A stretch of DNA of 64,000 bases. Origin: Jiangella asiatica (GTDB lineage Bacteria > Actinomycetota > Actinomycetes > Jiangellales > Jiangellaceae). Position numbers and translations under genes: made by a program. Of the stretch, positions 1 through 7,935 are shown piece by piece. The notes beneath the pieces are model-generated. The model had not been told where the DNA came from. It searched no databases and saw nothing but the letters and a program-made list of their open reading frames with translations. Numbering within the stretch: position 1 is the stretch's first letter; every line of letters starts with the position of its first letter. The DNA is taken from assembly GCF_004349065.1 (NCBI RefSeq), contig NZ_SMKZ01000013.1:62001-126000 (forward strand), read 5' to 3'.

Positions 1-708
1 TCCCAGGAACGGCAGGACTCCGGCACGACCCAGAGCGACCCGGGCGAGCCGGCCCAGGTCCTCGGCATGGACGCTCCGGTGGCCGTCGGGCTGGGGGCGG
101 CACTGGTCGCCGTCGTCGTCCTCGGCTGGCTGCTCACGCGCCGCCGGCACCCGCGGGCCGACGTCACGCTGAAGCGACGGGCCCTGCAGCGCATCTCGTC
201 CGCGCAGACCCGGGAATGGCGCCGGCGGGCCGAGACGGAGAGCGCGGCACTGGGCGAGCGGATCCGGGAGCTCGAGATCGGCCACGGCGCCGACAGCGAG
301 GCCTGGGCGGCCGCGCTCGACCACTACCAGGCCGCCACCGCCGTGCTGGACCGCTCGGCCGACGCCGCCGACTCCATCGGAGCCATCGTGCTCACCCGCC
401 GCGGCGACGACGCCCTCGACCACGCCGTGGCCGGCCGGGCCTGGACACCCACGGTGGCGTGCTTCTTCAACCCCCTGCACGGCCCAGCGACGACGACGTC
501 CCCGTGGAGCACCTCGGCCGGCAGCCGGGACGTGCCGTGCTGCGCGGACTGCCGACGCGACGTCCGCAAACGCCGGGAGCCGGAGATCCTCGACCTGCCG
601 ACCGAGACCACGGTGATGCACTACATGGACTCCGGCGCGGAGCCGTGGGCGTCGACGGGGTTCGGCGCGCTGGCTCCTGACCTGCTGGACCGGCTGCGTC
701 AGCGCTGA
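1..708 (+). CDS. Partial membrane-anchored hypothetical protein
   Basis: I do not recognise this gene. The reading frame is open from base 1, so the 5' end lies outside the window; the first ATG inside it is at 67, but nothing shows that it is the true start. One transmembrane helix (residues about 5-23 counted from that ATG, VGLGAALVAVVVLGWLL) is followed by a basic RRR stop-transfer, a helical charged stretch that may form a coiled coil (about 35-95), and a Cys-containing soluble domain with a CCADCRR motif near residue 156. The topology suggests a single-pass protein with a cytoplasmic C-terminus. It is co-directional with nothing visible downstream. Confidence 0.6.
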   Translation, partial: SQERQDSGTTQSDPGEPAQVLGMDAPVAVGLGAALVAVVVLGWLLTRRRHPRADVTLKRRALQRISSAQTREWRRRAETESAALGERIRELEIGHGADSEAWAAALDHYQAATAVLDRSADAADSIGAIVLTRRGDDALDHAVAGRAWTPTVACFFNPLHGPATTTSPWSTSAGSRDVPCCADCRRDVRKRREPEILDLPTETTVMHYMDSGAEPWASTGFGALAPDLLDRLRQR

Positions 709-765
709 GAAGCTTCGCGGGGCCATCACCACGGGTTCTCCCGCTTCACGGCCACGCCGACTGGG

Positions 766-1509
766 CTAGGTCGTGGTCAGGGTCAGCTCGAAGGTGTAGA
801 GCGAGGCACGGTAGATGTGCGACCCGTACTCGACCGCCCGGCCGGTGTCGTCATAGGCGATCCGTGTCATGGTGAGCAGCGGGGCGCCAGGGCTCTCGGC
901 CAGCAGGCGGGCCTCGGCCGCGCGGGCGGCCCGGCCGCCGATGCTCTGGGTGGCGATCTTCAGGTTGATGCCGGCGTTGCGGATCAGCGCGTACAGCCCG
1001 GTCTCGGCCAGCTCGTCGGCCTGGAGCCGGACGAGCTCCGTCGGGACGAAGTTGCTCATGATCGACAGCGGCTCGTCGCCGGTGTAGCGCAGCCGGCGGA
1101 TCGCGTAGACCTCACTCCCCCCGCCCAGCCCGAGCGCTTCGGCGACGACCTCGCTGGGCTGCTGGACCTCGAAGGAGAGGATCTCGGTGCGGGGTTCCTT
1201 GCCGGCCGCGCGCAGGTCGTCGTAGAGGCTGGACAGCTCGACCGGCCGGCGCACCTTGGGCTGGACCACCTGGGTGCCCACGCCGCGCTTGCGCACCAGC
1301 AGCCCGCGGTCGACGAGATACTCGATGGCGCGGCGCATGGTGGGCCGGGACAGGCCCAGCTGGTCGGCGAGCATGATCTCGTTGTCCAGGCGGGTGCCCG
1401 GCGGGTAGGCACCGGACTCGATCAGCTGCTCGAGATGCTGCGCGACCTGGAAGTACAGCGGAACAGGGCTCGTCCGATCGACGACAAGCTGTGGGATTCC
1501 TTCGGCCAC
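766..1509 (-). CDS. GntR/HutC-family repressor, candidate inositol regulator (IolR-like)
   Basis: A 247-residue transcription factor with an N-terminal winged helix (about 14-82, including LGLSRPTMRRAIEYLVDRGL) and a C-terminal UTRA effector domain (about 100-240), the normal size and layout of the HutC subfamily. It is transcribed away from the ABC-importer operon that starts at 1689. The intergenic region holds TGGTCATGACAA (1638-1649), a full match to KGWCHTRACA, the motif I recall for C. glutamicum IolR, and a weaker palindrome (1544-1555) just upstream of its own gene. Two perfect TTGTCCTGACAA sites precede the mannosidase and iol operons. Assignment as the inositol repressor rests on these sites plus the gene content; the ligand is unknown. 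Confidence 0.85.
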   Translation of the reverse strand: MAEGIPQLVVDRTSPVPLYFQVAQHLEQLIESGAYPPGTRLDNEIMLADQLGLSRPTMRRAIEYLVDRGLLVRKRGVGTQVVQPKVRRPVELSSLYDDLRAAGKEPRTEILSFEVQQPSEVVAEALGLGGGSEVYAIRRLRYTGDEPLSIMSNFVPTELVRLQADELAETGLYALIRNAGINLKIATQSIGGRAARAAEARLLAESPGAPLLTMTRIAYDDTGRAVEYGSHIYRASLYTFELTLTTT

Positions 1510-1543
1510 CCGGCCCCCTCATCTCGCACCTACGGACGTCAGT

Positions 1544-1555
1544 ATGTTAAGACAT
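1544..1555. promoter_or_regulatory. Possible autoregulatory operator of the GntR gene
   Basis: ATGTTAAGACAT is a palindrome with 4-bp arms, 35 bp upstream of the GntR start. It keeps the TGT(N4)ACA frame of the three better operators but differs from KGWCHTRACA at two positions. It may be a weak autoregulatory site. Confidence 0.35.
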
Positions 1556-1610
1556 TTGCCAGACTACCGATCGACCTGGACGGGCGCTGAGGTCGCGGTT
1601 GGGTCACTTG

Positions 1611-1649
1611 TTGCGGCGACATCTGGTCCTCGTCAGATGGTCATGACAA
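1611..1649 (+). promoter_or_regulatory. Promoter and GntR/IolR-type operator of the ABC-importer operon
   Basis: TTGCGG (1611-1616) and TCAGAT (1633-1638), 16 bp apart, can serve as -35 and -10. The operator TGGTCATGACAA (1638-1649) shares one base with the -10, as at the operons read from 16143 and 28036. A repressor bound here would cover the transcription start. The hexamers are weak; the palindrome is the stronger evidence. Confidence 0.55.
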
Positions 1650-1688
1650 TCTGACAGCCGAACATCGAGGTTCGGCACTGGAGGACGG

Positions 1689-3113
1689 ATGAGGCTCAAC
1701 ACCAGGCTCGGCGGAACGGCCGCCGGCCTCCTCGCAGCGGCGCTCGTCCTGGCCGCGTGCGGGAGTGACGACGACGACGGCGGCTCCGGCGGCGGCGACC
1801 CCTCGCTGAACGCCGACGCGACCGAGGTCACGCTGACCATCACCGACAACTCGATCGTCGGCGGCAAGAACACCGAGGGCGCGGAATGGATCACCAACTG
1901 GGTGATCCCCGAGTTCACCGCGATGCAGGCGGAGAAGGGCGTCGACGTCACCGTCGAGTTCGAGGAGAACGGCGTCGACGACGAAGACTACAAGACCAAG
2001 ATCGCTCTGGACCTGCAGTCCGGAGGCGGCGGCGACATCATCGGCATCGACGGCATCTGGACCGGCGAGTTCGCCGAGGCCGGCTACATCGCGCCCCTCA
2101 CCGACGTCGCCGGCGACGCCGTCGAAGACTGGGAGGGCTGGGAGCAGATCCCTGAGGCCGTCCAGCAGGCGATGACCTTCGACGACCAGGCGTACGGCAT
2201 CCCCGTCGGGACCGATGGCCGCGTCATCTACGTCAACAAGGACCTGTTCGCGCAGGCCGGCCTGCCCGACGACTGGCAGCCGACCAGCTGGGACGAGATC
2301 ATCCAGGCGGCCGAGGCGCTCAAGCAGATCGACGGCGTCACCCCGCTCCAGATCAACGCCGGCGTCCCGATGGGCGAGGCGACGACGATGCAGGGCTTCC
2401 TGCCGCTGCTGGCCGGCGCCGGCGAGGAGATCTGGGCCGACGACACCTGGACCGGCGCGTCCGACGGTGTCACCGAGGTGCTCGACTTCTACGGGCAGGT
2501 CTACGGCGACAGCGCCTACGGCGACGCGCTGCTGCAGCAGGAGGCGCAGGGCCGCGACACGTCCTTCGCCATGTTCGCCGCCGGTGAGCTGGGCATGCTC
2601 ATCGAGAGCGACTACTTCTGGCGCTCGGTCGTCAACCCCGACGGGGGCATCAACCCGATGCCGAACCGCGACGAGGTCGTCGGCTGGGCGAAGATCCCGG
2701 CCCGCGAGCCCGGAGCCGGCCTCGACGGGCAGGACTTCGTCAGCATGTCCGGCGGCACCGGCCGCGTCATCAACCCGAACACCGAGTTCCCGCAGCAGGC
2801 GTGGGAGCTGATGATGTTCATGAACTCCGCGGAGGCGTACGAGGCACAGCTGGCCGGCGTCCCGCGCATCACGCCGCGCGACGACGTCAACGCGACCGCG
2901 CTGGCCGGCGACCCGATGCTGAGCTTCATCGCCGAAGAGGTGCTGCCGATCACGGCGTACCGCCCGGCGCTTGCGCTCTACCCGGAGGTGTCGGTCGCGC
3001 TGCAGGAGGCAACCGGCGCCGTCGCCGCGGGGACGTCGGCGCAGGACGCCGCGTCGGAGTACCAGAGCGCTCTGGAAGGCATCGTCGGTGACGACGGTTC
3101 CATCTCCGACTGA
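1689..3113 (+). CDS. ABC importer substrate-binding lipoprotein (family 1)
   Basis: A 474-residue extracellular solute-binding protein of the MalE/UgpB type. The N-terminus is a lipoprotein signal with lipobox LVLAAC (Cys about residue 20), followed by an acidic Gly/Asp linker, so it is anchored outside the membrane. GGAGGACGG just before the ATG is a good ribosome site. It is the first gene of a five-gene operon with two permeases, an ATPase and a PHP-domain protein. The substrate cannot be read from the sequence; the IolR-like operator in front and the phosphoesterase behind suggest an inositol- or phosphate-containing glycoside rather than a simple maltodextrin. Confidence 0.9.
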   Translation: MRLNTRLGGTAAGLLAAALVLAACGSDDDDGGSGGGDPSLNADATEVTLTITDNSIVGGKNTEGAEWITNWVIPEFTAMQAEKGVDVTVEFEENGVDDEDYKTKIALDLQSGGGGDIIGIDGIWTGEFAEAGYIAPLTDVAGDAVEDWEGWEQIPEAVQQAMTFDDQAYGIPVGTDGRVIYVNKDLFAQAGLPDDWQPTSWDEIIQAAEALKQIDGVTPLQINAGVPMGEATTMQGFLPLLAGAGEEIWADDTWTGASDGVTEVLDFYGQVYGDSAYGDALLQQEAQGRDTSFAMFAAGELGMLIESDYFWRSVVNPDGGINPMPNRDEVVGWAKIPAREPGAGLDGQDFVSMSGGTGRVINPNTEFPQQAWELMMFMNSAEAYEAQLAGVPRITPRDDVNATALAGDPMLSFIAEEVLPITAYRPALALYPEVSVALQEATGAVAAGTSAQDAASEYQSALEGIVGDDGSISD

Positions 3114-4098
3114 CCTCGACCCGGCGGGCGGTCCCCCACCCGGGGACGCCCGCCGGGGCCGTGGTTCTCGGCGGCCAGCGATCGACGACGGCGACGCCGC
3201 CGGCCTCGGCCGTCTGCGGGCGGCCGGGTTCGTCGCACCGGCGATGCTCGTCATCGCCGTCTTCCTGCTGTTTCCCGCCATCTGGACGCTGTACCTCGGC
3301 CTGACGAACTGGCGGCTGACCGGGCTCGCCGCGCGCGAGCCGGACTTCGTCGGCCTGGAGAACTACACCGACGCGCTGAGCGACCCGGACTTCCGCAACT
3401 CGCTGCTGCTGACGCTGGTTTTCGTGTTCTTCTCCGCGATCGTCGGGCAGTCCATCCTCGGGTTCGCGCTGGCGTGGATCGCGCGCAAGCTCCGCCCGGC
3501 GCTCCGCTCCGTCGTCGAGACCGTCGTGCTGCTGGCCTGGATCATCCCGGCGTCGGTGGTGGCCTTCCTCTGGCTGGCGCTGCTGGACCGCCGGGAGGGC
3601 ACGCTCAACGCGCTGCTCGGCACCGACGGCACCGCCTGGCTGCTCGAGTACCCGATGCAGTCGATCATCGTCTTCAACATCTGGAACGGCACCGCGTTCT
3701 CGATGCTGCTGTTCAGCTCGGCGCTGGCGTCCGTGCCGCCGTCGCAGTTCGAGACGGCCCGGATGGCCGGCGCCGGCACCTTCGCCACGCTGCGCGACGT
3801 CGTGCTGCCGAACATCCGCGGCCACATCCTGACCAACACGCTGCTGATCACGCTGTGGACGTTCAACGTCTTCGCGCCCTACCTGATCACCGCCGGCGGT
3901 CCGCAGGGCCGCACCGAGATCCTCGGCGTGTACATCTACCGGGTGGCGCTGCGCGACGGCGCCCTCGGCCAGGGCGCCGCGCTGTCGCTCATCATGATCA
4001 TCATCAACTTGGTGGTGGCGGCGGTGTACCTGCGACTGCTCGGCCGAGACAGGCCTTCCCGTCGAGGACGGAAATCGACCAGGGAGCGCCGAGCATGA
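3088..4098 (+). CDS. ABC sugar permease, MalF type
   Basis: Inner-membrane permease of about 336 residues with six predicted helices and the EAA-type loop near residues 220-240 (FETARMAGAGTFATLRDVVLP), which docks the ATPase. I take the GTG at 3088, behind GGAAGG, as the start; the frame is open further upstream but that stretch is arginine-rich and overlaps the binding-protein gene. The chosen start gives a 26-bp overlap, typical of translational coupling. It pairs with the permease starting at 4095. Confidence 0.88.
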   Translation: MTTVPSPTDLDPAGGPPPGDARRGRGSRRPAIDDGDAAGLGRLRAAGFVAPAMLVIAVFLLFPAIWTLYLGLTNWRLTGLAAREPDFVGLENYTDALSDPDFRNSLLLTLVFVFFSAIVGQSILGFALAWIARKLRPALRSVVETVVLLAWIIPASVVAFLWLALLDRREGTLNALLGTDGTAWLLEYPMQSIIVFNIWNGTAFSMLLFSSALASVPPSQFETARMAGAGTFATLRDVVLPNIRGHILTNTLLITLWTFNVFAPYLITAGGPQGRTEILGVYIYRVALRDGALGQGAALSLIMIIINLVVAAVYLRLLGRDRPSRRGRKSTRERRA

Positions 4099-4916
4099 GC
4101 GTTCGTGCCGCCTTGGGCGTGATCGGCCGGTACGTGTTCGCCGGCTTCGTGCTCGTCTTCTTCGCGCTGCCGCTGCTGTGGCTGCTCACCGCGCCGTTCG
4201 ACAGCGCACCGTCGGTGCAGGTGTCCGTGCCGGACTTCACGCTGGAGAACTTCCGGACCCTGTGGGACAACCCCTACGCGATGCGGTCGCTGGGCAACTC
4301 GGTGATCATCGCCGCCGGCACCATGGCGATCACCCTGGTGCTTGCCGCACTGGCGTCGTATGCGCTGTCACGGGTGCGCATCCCCGGCCGCGACACACTG
4401 CTGTACCTGCTGCTCCTGCTGTCCTCGATCGTCACCGGGACCGCGGCCATGGTGCCGACGTTCCTGCTGATGACGGAGCTGGGGCTGATCGACCGGCAGC
4501 TCGGCGTGGTGCTGGTGCTCACCGGCGGGCTGCTGCCGACCGCCATCTTCATACTCAAGGACTTCATGGACTCCACGCCGCGCTCCTACGAGGAGTCCGC
4601 GCGGGTGTTCGGCGCATCGTCGTTGCAGATCCTGCGCCACGTGGTGGTGCCGATCGCGCGGCCGGGGCTGGCGACCATCGCCGTCTGGGCGGTGGTGCAG
4701 GTGTGGGGCAACTTCCTGGTGCCGTTCATCCTGCTCCGCTCGCCGGAGCAGCAGCCGGCCGCCGTCGTCATGTTCACCTTCTACACCGAGGGCGGTCAGC
4801 CGAACCTCGGCCTCATCTCCACGTTCTCCCTGCTCTTCTCCATCCCGGTAGTGGCCATGTACCTGTTCGTGAACCGCCGCTACGGCTTCCGCTTCCACGG
4901 AGGGATCAAGCGCTGA
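4095..4916 (+). CDS. ABC sugar permease, MalG type
   Basis: Second permease, 273 residues, starting at an ATGA overlap with the preceding stop. It has six predicted membrane spans and an EAA loop (YEESARVFGASSLQILRHVV, near 170-190). MalG-type proteins form a heterodimer with the MalF-type partner and two ATPase subunits. It is co-translated with the ATPase gene through a one-base stop/start overlap (TGATG) at 4914-4918. Confidence 0.9.
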   Translation: MSVRAALGVIGRYVFAGFVLVFFALPLLWLLTAPFDSAPSVQVSVPDFTLENFRTLWDNPYAMRSLGNSVIIAAGTMAITLVLAALASYALSRVRIPGRDTLLYLLLLLSSIVTGTAAMVPTFLLMTELGLIDRQLGVVLVLTGGLLPTAIFILKDFMDSTPRSYEESARVFGASSLQILRHVVVPIARPGLATIAVWAVVQVWGNFLVPFILLRSPEQQPAAVVMFTFYTEGGQPNLGLISTFSLLFSIPVVAMYLFVNRRYGFRFHGGIKR

Positions 4917-6010
4917 TGGCGGCGATCACCACACACCAGCTGGTCAAGGAGTACCCGGGCGGGGTCCGCGCCGTCGACGGCCTGGACCTGACCGTCGAGG
5001 ACGGCGAGTTCTTCGCCCTGCTCGGCCCGTCCGGGTGCGGCAAGACGACGCTGCTGCGCACCATCGCCGGGCTGGAGACCGCCACCGACGGACGGCTGTC
5101 CATCGGCGACCGCGACGTGACGGACCTGCCGCCCGGACAGCGCCGGGTCGCGATGGTCTTCCAGGACTACGCGCTGTTCCCGCACATGTCGGTCGTAGAC
5201 AACATCGCCTACCCCCTGAAGATCCAGAAGGTGGACCGCGGTGCCCGGCACACCACCGCCGAGGAGGTCGGCAACGGGTTGTCGCTCGAAGGCCTCATGG
5301 CGCGCCGTCCGGGGCAGCTGTCCGGTGGGCAGCAGCAGCGGGTGGCGCTGGCCAGGGCGGTCGCCAGCAACCCCGAGGTGTTCCTCTTCGACGAGCCGCT
5401 GTCCAACCTCGACGCCCGGCTGCGGCTGGAGGCGCGCACGTTCCTCAAGCGGCTGCAGCGTGACCTCGGAGTCACGACGGTGTTCGTCACGCACGACCAG
5501 GCCGAGGCGCTGGCCCTGGCCGACCGCATCGCCATCATGCGCAGCGGCCGCATCCAGCAGATCGGCAGTCCGCGGGAGGTCTTCTCGCGGCCGGCCAACA
5601 CGTTCGTCGCCGGCTTCGTCGGGTCCACCCCGATGAACCTGCACCCTGGCGTCGTCGGTCCCGACGGACGGGTATCGGTGGCGGGCGCTTCGCTGCCGCT
5701 GCCGTCGTCGGCCGCGGACTCGGTGAGCGACGGTCAGAAGGTCATCTGGGGCAGCCGGCCGGAGTACCTGCGGTGGTCGTCGTCACCGGTGTCCGAGGCG
5801 ATCGAGGGCACCGTCACCGTCGTCGAGAACCTCGGCGCGTCGGTCCTGGTCACCGTCGAGGCCGACGACGTGCTCGTGCAGGTCGTCGTCGACGAGGACG
5901 ACGAGCCGGCGCCGGGCACCCGCGGCTGGGTCTCCGTCCGGCCGGACCGCACACTGCTGTTCGACGCGGACAGCGGGGAACTGGTCGAGGCGACGGTGCC
6001 GGCGGCATGA
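4916..6010 (+). CDS. ABC importer ATPase, MalK/UgpC type
   Basis: A 364-residue ATPase. Walker A is GPSGCGKTT (about residues 38-46), the signature is LSGGQQQR (about 134) and Walker B is VFLFDEP (about 155), followed by the switch His in VTHDQAEA. A C-terminal TOBE/OB regulatory region (about 235-360) is typical of MalK, UgpC and MsmX. Many actinobacterial sugar importers share one ATPase encoded elsewhere, so having a dedicated one in the operon is mildly unusual and resembles ugp-type operons for glycerophosphodiesters. Confidence 0.92.
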   Translation: MAAITTHQLVKEYPGGVRAVDGLDLTVEDGEFFALLGPSGCGKTTLLRTIAGLETATDGRLSIGDRDVTDLPPGQRRVAMVFQDYALFPHMSVVDNIAYPLKIQKVDRGARHTTAEEVGNGLSLEGLMARRPGQLSGGQQQRVALARAVASNPEVFLFDEPLSNLDARLRLEARTFLKRLQRDLGVTTVFVTHDQAEALALADRIAIMRSGRIQQIGSPREVFSRPANTFVAGFVGSTPMNLHPGVVGPDGRVSVAGASLPLPSSAADSVSDGQKVIWGSRPEYLRWSSSPVSEAIEGTVTVVENLGASVLVTVEADDVLVQVVVDEDDEPAPGTRGWVSVRPDRTLLFDADSGELVEATVPAA

Positions 6011-7221
6011 CCGTCTCCTCGGCGCGGTTCGACCGCCGGGTCGGGCCGGACGACCGCGCGGAGTCGCCGTACCTGGAGGTGCCGTTCGAGGTGCCGGCGG
6101 GGACCTCGTCGGTGCACGTCACGCTCTCGTACGACACCGGCGCGGGGGTCATCGACCTCGGGTGCACAGGCCCCGACGGCTGGCGCGGCTGGTCCGGCGG
6201 TGCGCGATCGCGGTTCACCATCACGGCCGACGCCGCGACGCCGGGCTACGTGGCCGGCCCGCTGGAAGCCGGCACCTGGGCCATGGTGCTCGGCCTGCAC
6301 CGGGTGCCCGCCGACGGGCTGGCGGTGTCGGCGACGGTGACCCTCGACGATCCCGCGCCGCCGCTGGACCCAGAGCCTGCCCCGCCACCGGTGCCGGCGC
6401 GCCCGCCCCGTCGTTCCCTGCCGGCCGACACCGGGCTGACCTGGCTGGCCTGCGACTTCCACGCACACACTCTGCACTCCGACGGGTCGCTCGGCGTGGC
6501 GTCGCTGGCCGCGACGGCCGTCTCGGCCGGCCTTGACGTGCTCGCCGTCACCGACCACAACACCATCAGCCACCACGCGGCGCTGCCGTCCCTGGGCTCG
6601 CGGTACGGGGTGACGCTGCTGCCCGGTCAGGAGGTCACCACCGACCGCGGCCACGCCAACGCGTTCGGGCCCATCCCCTGGGTCGACTTCCGCCGGCCGG
6701 CGCCGTCGTGGGTCTCGTTCGTCGAGTCGAACGGCGGCTTGCTGTCGATCAACCACCCGCTCGGTGGCGACTGCTCCTGGCACCAGCCACTGGATGACCA
6801 CCCGCCGCTGGCCGAGATCTGGCACTGGTCGTGGCTGGACCGCACCTGGACCGGGCCGCTGGCGTGGTGGACGGCGTGGGGCCTGTCGACCGTGCCGATC
6901 GGCGGCTCGGACTTCCACTCTCCCGCCGAGGGACGGCCGTTGGGCGCGCCACTCACCTGGGTCGCCGCGGCGTCGCCGGCTGTCCCCGACGTCCTCGACG
7001 CGATGCGCGCCGGCAGGACCGCGGTCTCAGCGGCCGCCGACGCGCCGGCCCTGCTGCGCGTCGACGACGAACTGGTCGCCGTCGACGCCGACGGGCTGCT
7101 GCTCGCCGACAGCTGGGGGCGCCGCCGCGCGGTTCGCGGCGACCTCGTCCGCTTCGCCGCCGCCGACGGCCCGCACCGCCTGGAAACCCCCCTCGCCGCC
7201 GTCGTCGCCCTCACCCCGTAG
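6007..7221 (+). CDS. PHP-domain metal-dependent phosphoesterase, CehA/McbA-like
   Basis: 404 residues, starting at an ATGA overlap with the ATPase gene. The N-terminal ~130 residues form a beta-rich domain with no motif I recognise. A PHP domain follows with its metal-binding signatures: DFHAHTLHSDGS (about 152), VTDHNT (about 180), GQEVTT (about 208), NHPL (about 250) and GGSDFH (about 300). PHP enzymes hydrolyse phosphate mono- or diesters with two or three metal ions. No signal peptide is visible, so it probably acts on the imported substrate in the cytoplasm, as UgpQ does in ugp operons. That parallel is an inference; the actual ester is unknown. Confidence 0.85.
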   Translation: MTVSSARFDRRVGPDDRAESPYLEVPFEVPAGTSSVHVTLSYDTGAGVIDLGCTGPDGWRGWSGGARSRFTITADAATPGYVAGPLEAGTWAMVLGLHRVPADGLAVSATVTLDDPAPPLDPEPAPPPVPARPPRRSLPADTGLTWLACDFHAHTLHSDGSLGVASLAATAVSAGLDVLAVTDHNTISHHAALPSLGSRYGVTLLPGQEVTTDRGHANAFGPIPWVDFRRPAPSWVSFVESNGGLLSINHPLGGDCSWHQPLDDHPPLAEIWHWSWLDRTWTGPLAWWTAWGLSTVPIGGSDFHSPAEGRPLGAPLTWVAAASPAVPDVLDAMRAGRTAVSAAADAPALLRVDDELVAVDADGLLLADSWGRRRAVRGDLVRFAAADGPHRLETPLAAVVALTP

Positions 7222-7252
7222 GCGTACTGCCGTTGAGGCGGCGGGCGACCGA

Positions 7253-7828
7253 TCATGCGTGATGGCGGGGCGAGAGGCCGTGGCGGAAGGTGCGGACGGC
7301 GTACTCGGCGGCCTTGTGGCGGGGCATCCGGCCGGACGCGGCGGCCTCGGCGGCGACGTAGACCAGCGAGTACACGATGCCGACGGTGAACTCGGCATCG
7401 ATGTCGGAGTCGACGGTGCCGTCGGCCTGGGCGGCTCGGACGAGGTCGACCATGTCGTCGGTGTCGTCGTCGGCGCGCCAATTGGGATTGCCGGCGAACC
7501 GGCTGGGGTCGCTGAAGAGGAAGACGATCCGGTTGGCCTCCTCGGCGATGGCGATCATGATGTTCTCGATCGACTCGATGGGCGATCCGGATGCCGCGGT
7601 GGCACCGGTCCACAGCCGTTCCAGGGTGTCCTGGGCGTCGATCAGCAGCGCGTCCACCAGCGCCTGACGCTCCGGGAAGTACCGGTGCAGGGTGCTACGG
7701 CTGACCTCGGCGCGGTCGGCGATGTCGCCGAGGGACGTCGACCAGTCGCGGGCCCAGGCGGCTGCCGCGGCGTCGAGGATCGCCCTGCGCGTGCGCTGCC
7801 GCACGCCGGAGTCCACCTGCGTCGTCAT
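7253..7828 (-). CDS. TetR-family repressor of the adjacent ABC exporter
   Basis: 191 residues with the TetR N-terminal HTH (about 15-58: ILDAAAAAWARD through VSRSTLHRYFPERQALVDAL) and a helical ligand-binding domain. It is divergent from the ABC exporter at 7936. A 22-bp near-perfect palindrome sits between them, about 50 bp from its start codon, so it most likely represses both the exporter and itself until a drug-like ligand binds. Confidence 0.9.
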   Translation of the reverse strand: MTTQVDSGVRQRTRRAILDAAAAAWARDWSTSLGDIADRAEVSRSTLHRYFPERQALVDALLIDAQDTLERLWTGATAASGSPIESIENIMIAIAEEANRIVFLFSDPSRFAGNPNWRADDDTDDMVDLVRAAQADGTVDSDIDAEFTVGIVYSLVYVAAEAAASGRMPRHKAAEYAVRTFRHGLSPRHHA

Positions 7829-7877
7829 GGCCCCGTACTCTACAGGACCTCCCCATAAGGAAACACTCGCTGTTGAA

Positions 7878-7899
7878 AATGGGACATGAATGTGTCATT
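7878..7899. promoter_or_regulatory. TetR operator palindrome
   Basis: Four blocks AATG, ACAT, ATGT, CATT, each separated by two unpaired bases, form an interrupted palindrome with 16 of 22 positions symmetric. It lies midway between the divergent TetR (start 7828) and exporter (start 7936) genes, where a TetR dimer would block both promoters. Confidence 0.65.
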
Positions 7900-7935
7900 C
7901 TTCCGGTGACGAGTCCCACCACTCGAGGAGCTCCG

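Noticed and set aside
1641-3281. Long antisense open frame (546 codons) across the binding-protein gene
   Set aside because: It is a shadow of high-GC codon bias; the plus strand has signal peptide, ribosome site and clear homology, while this frame is His/Arg/Asp-rich without fold.
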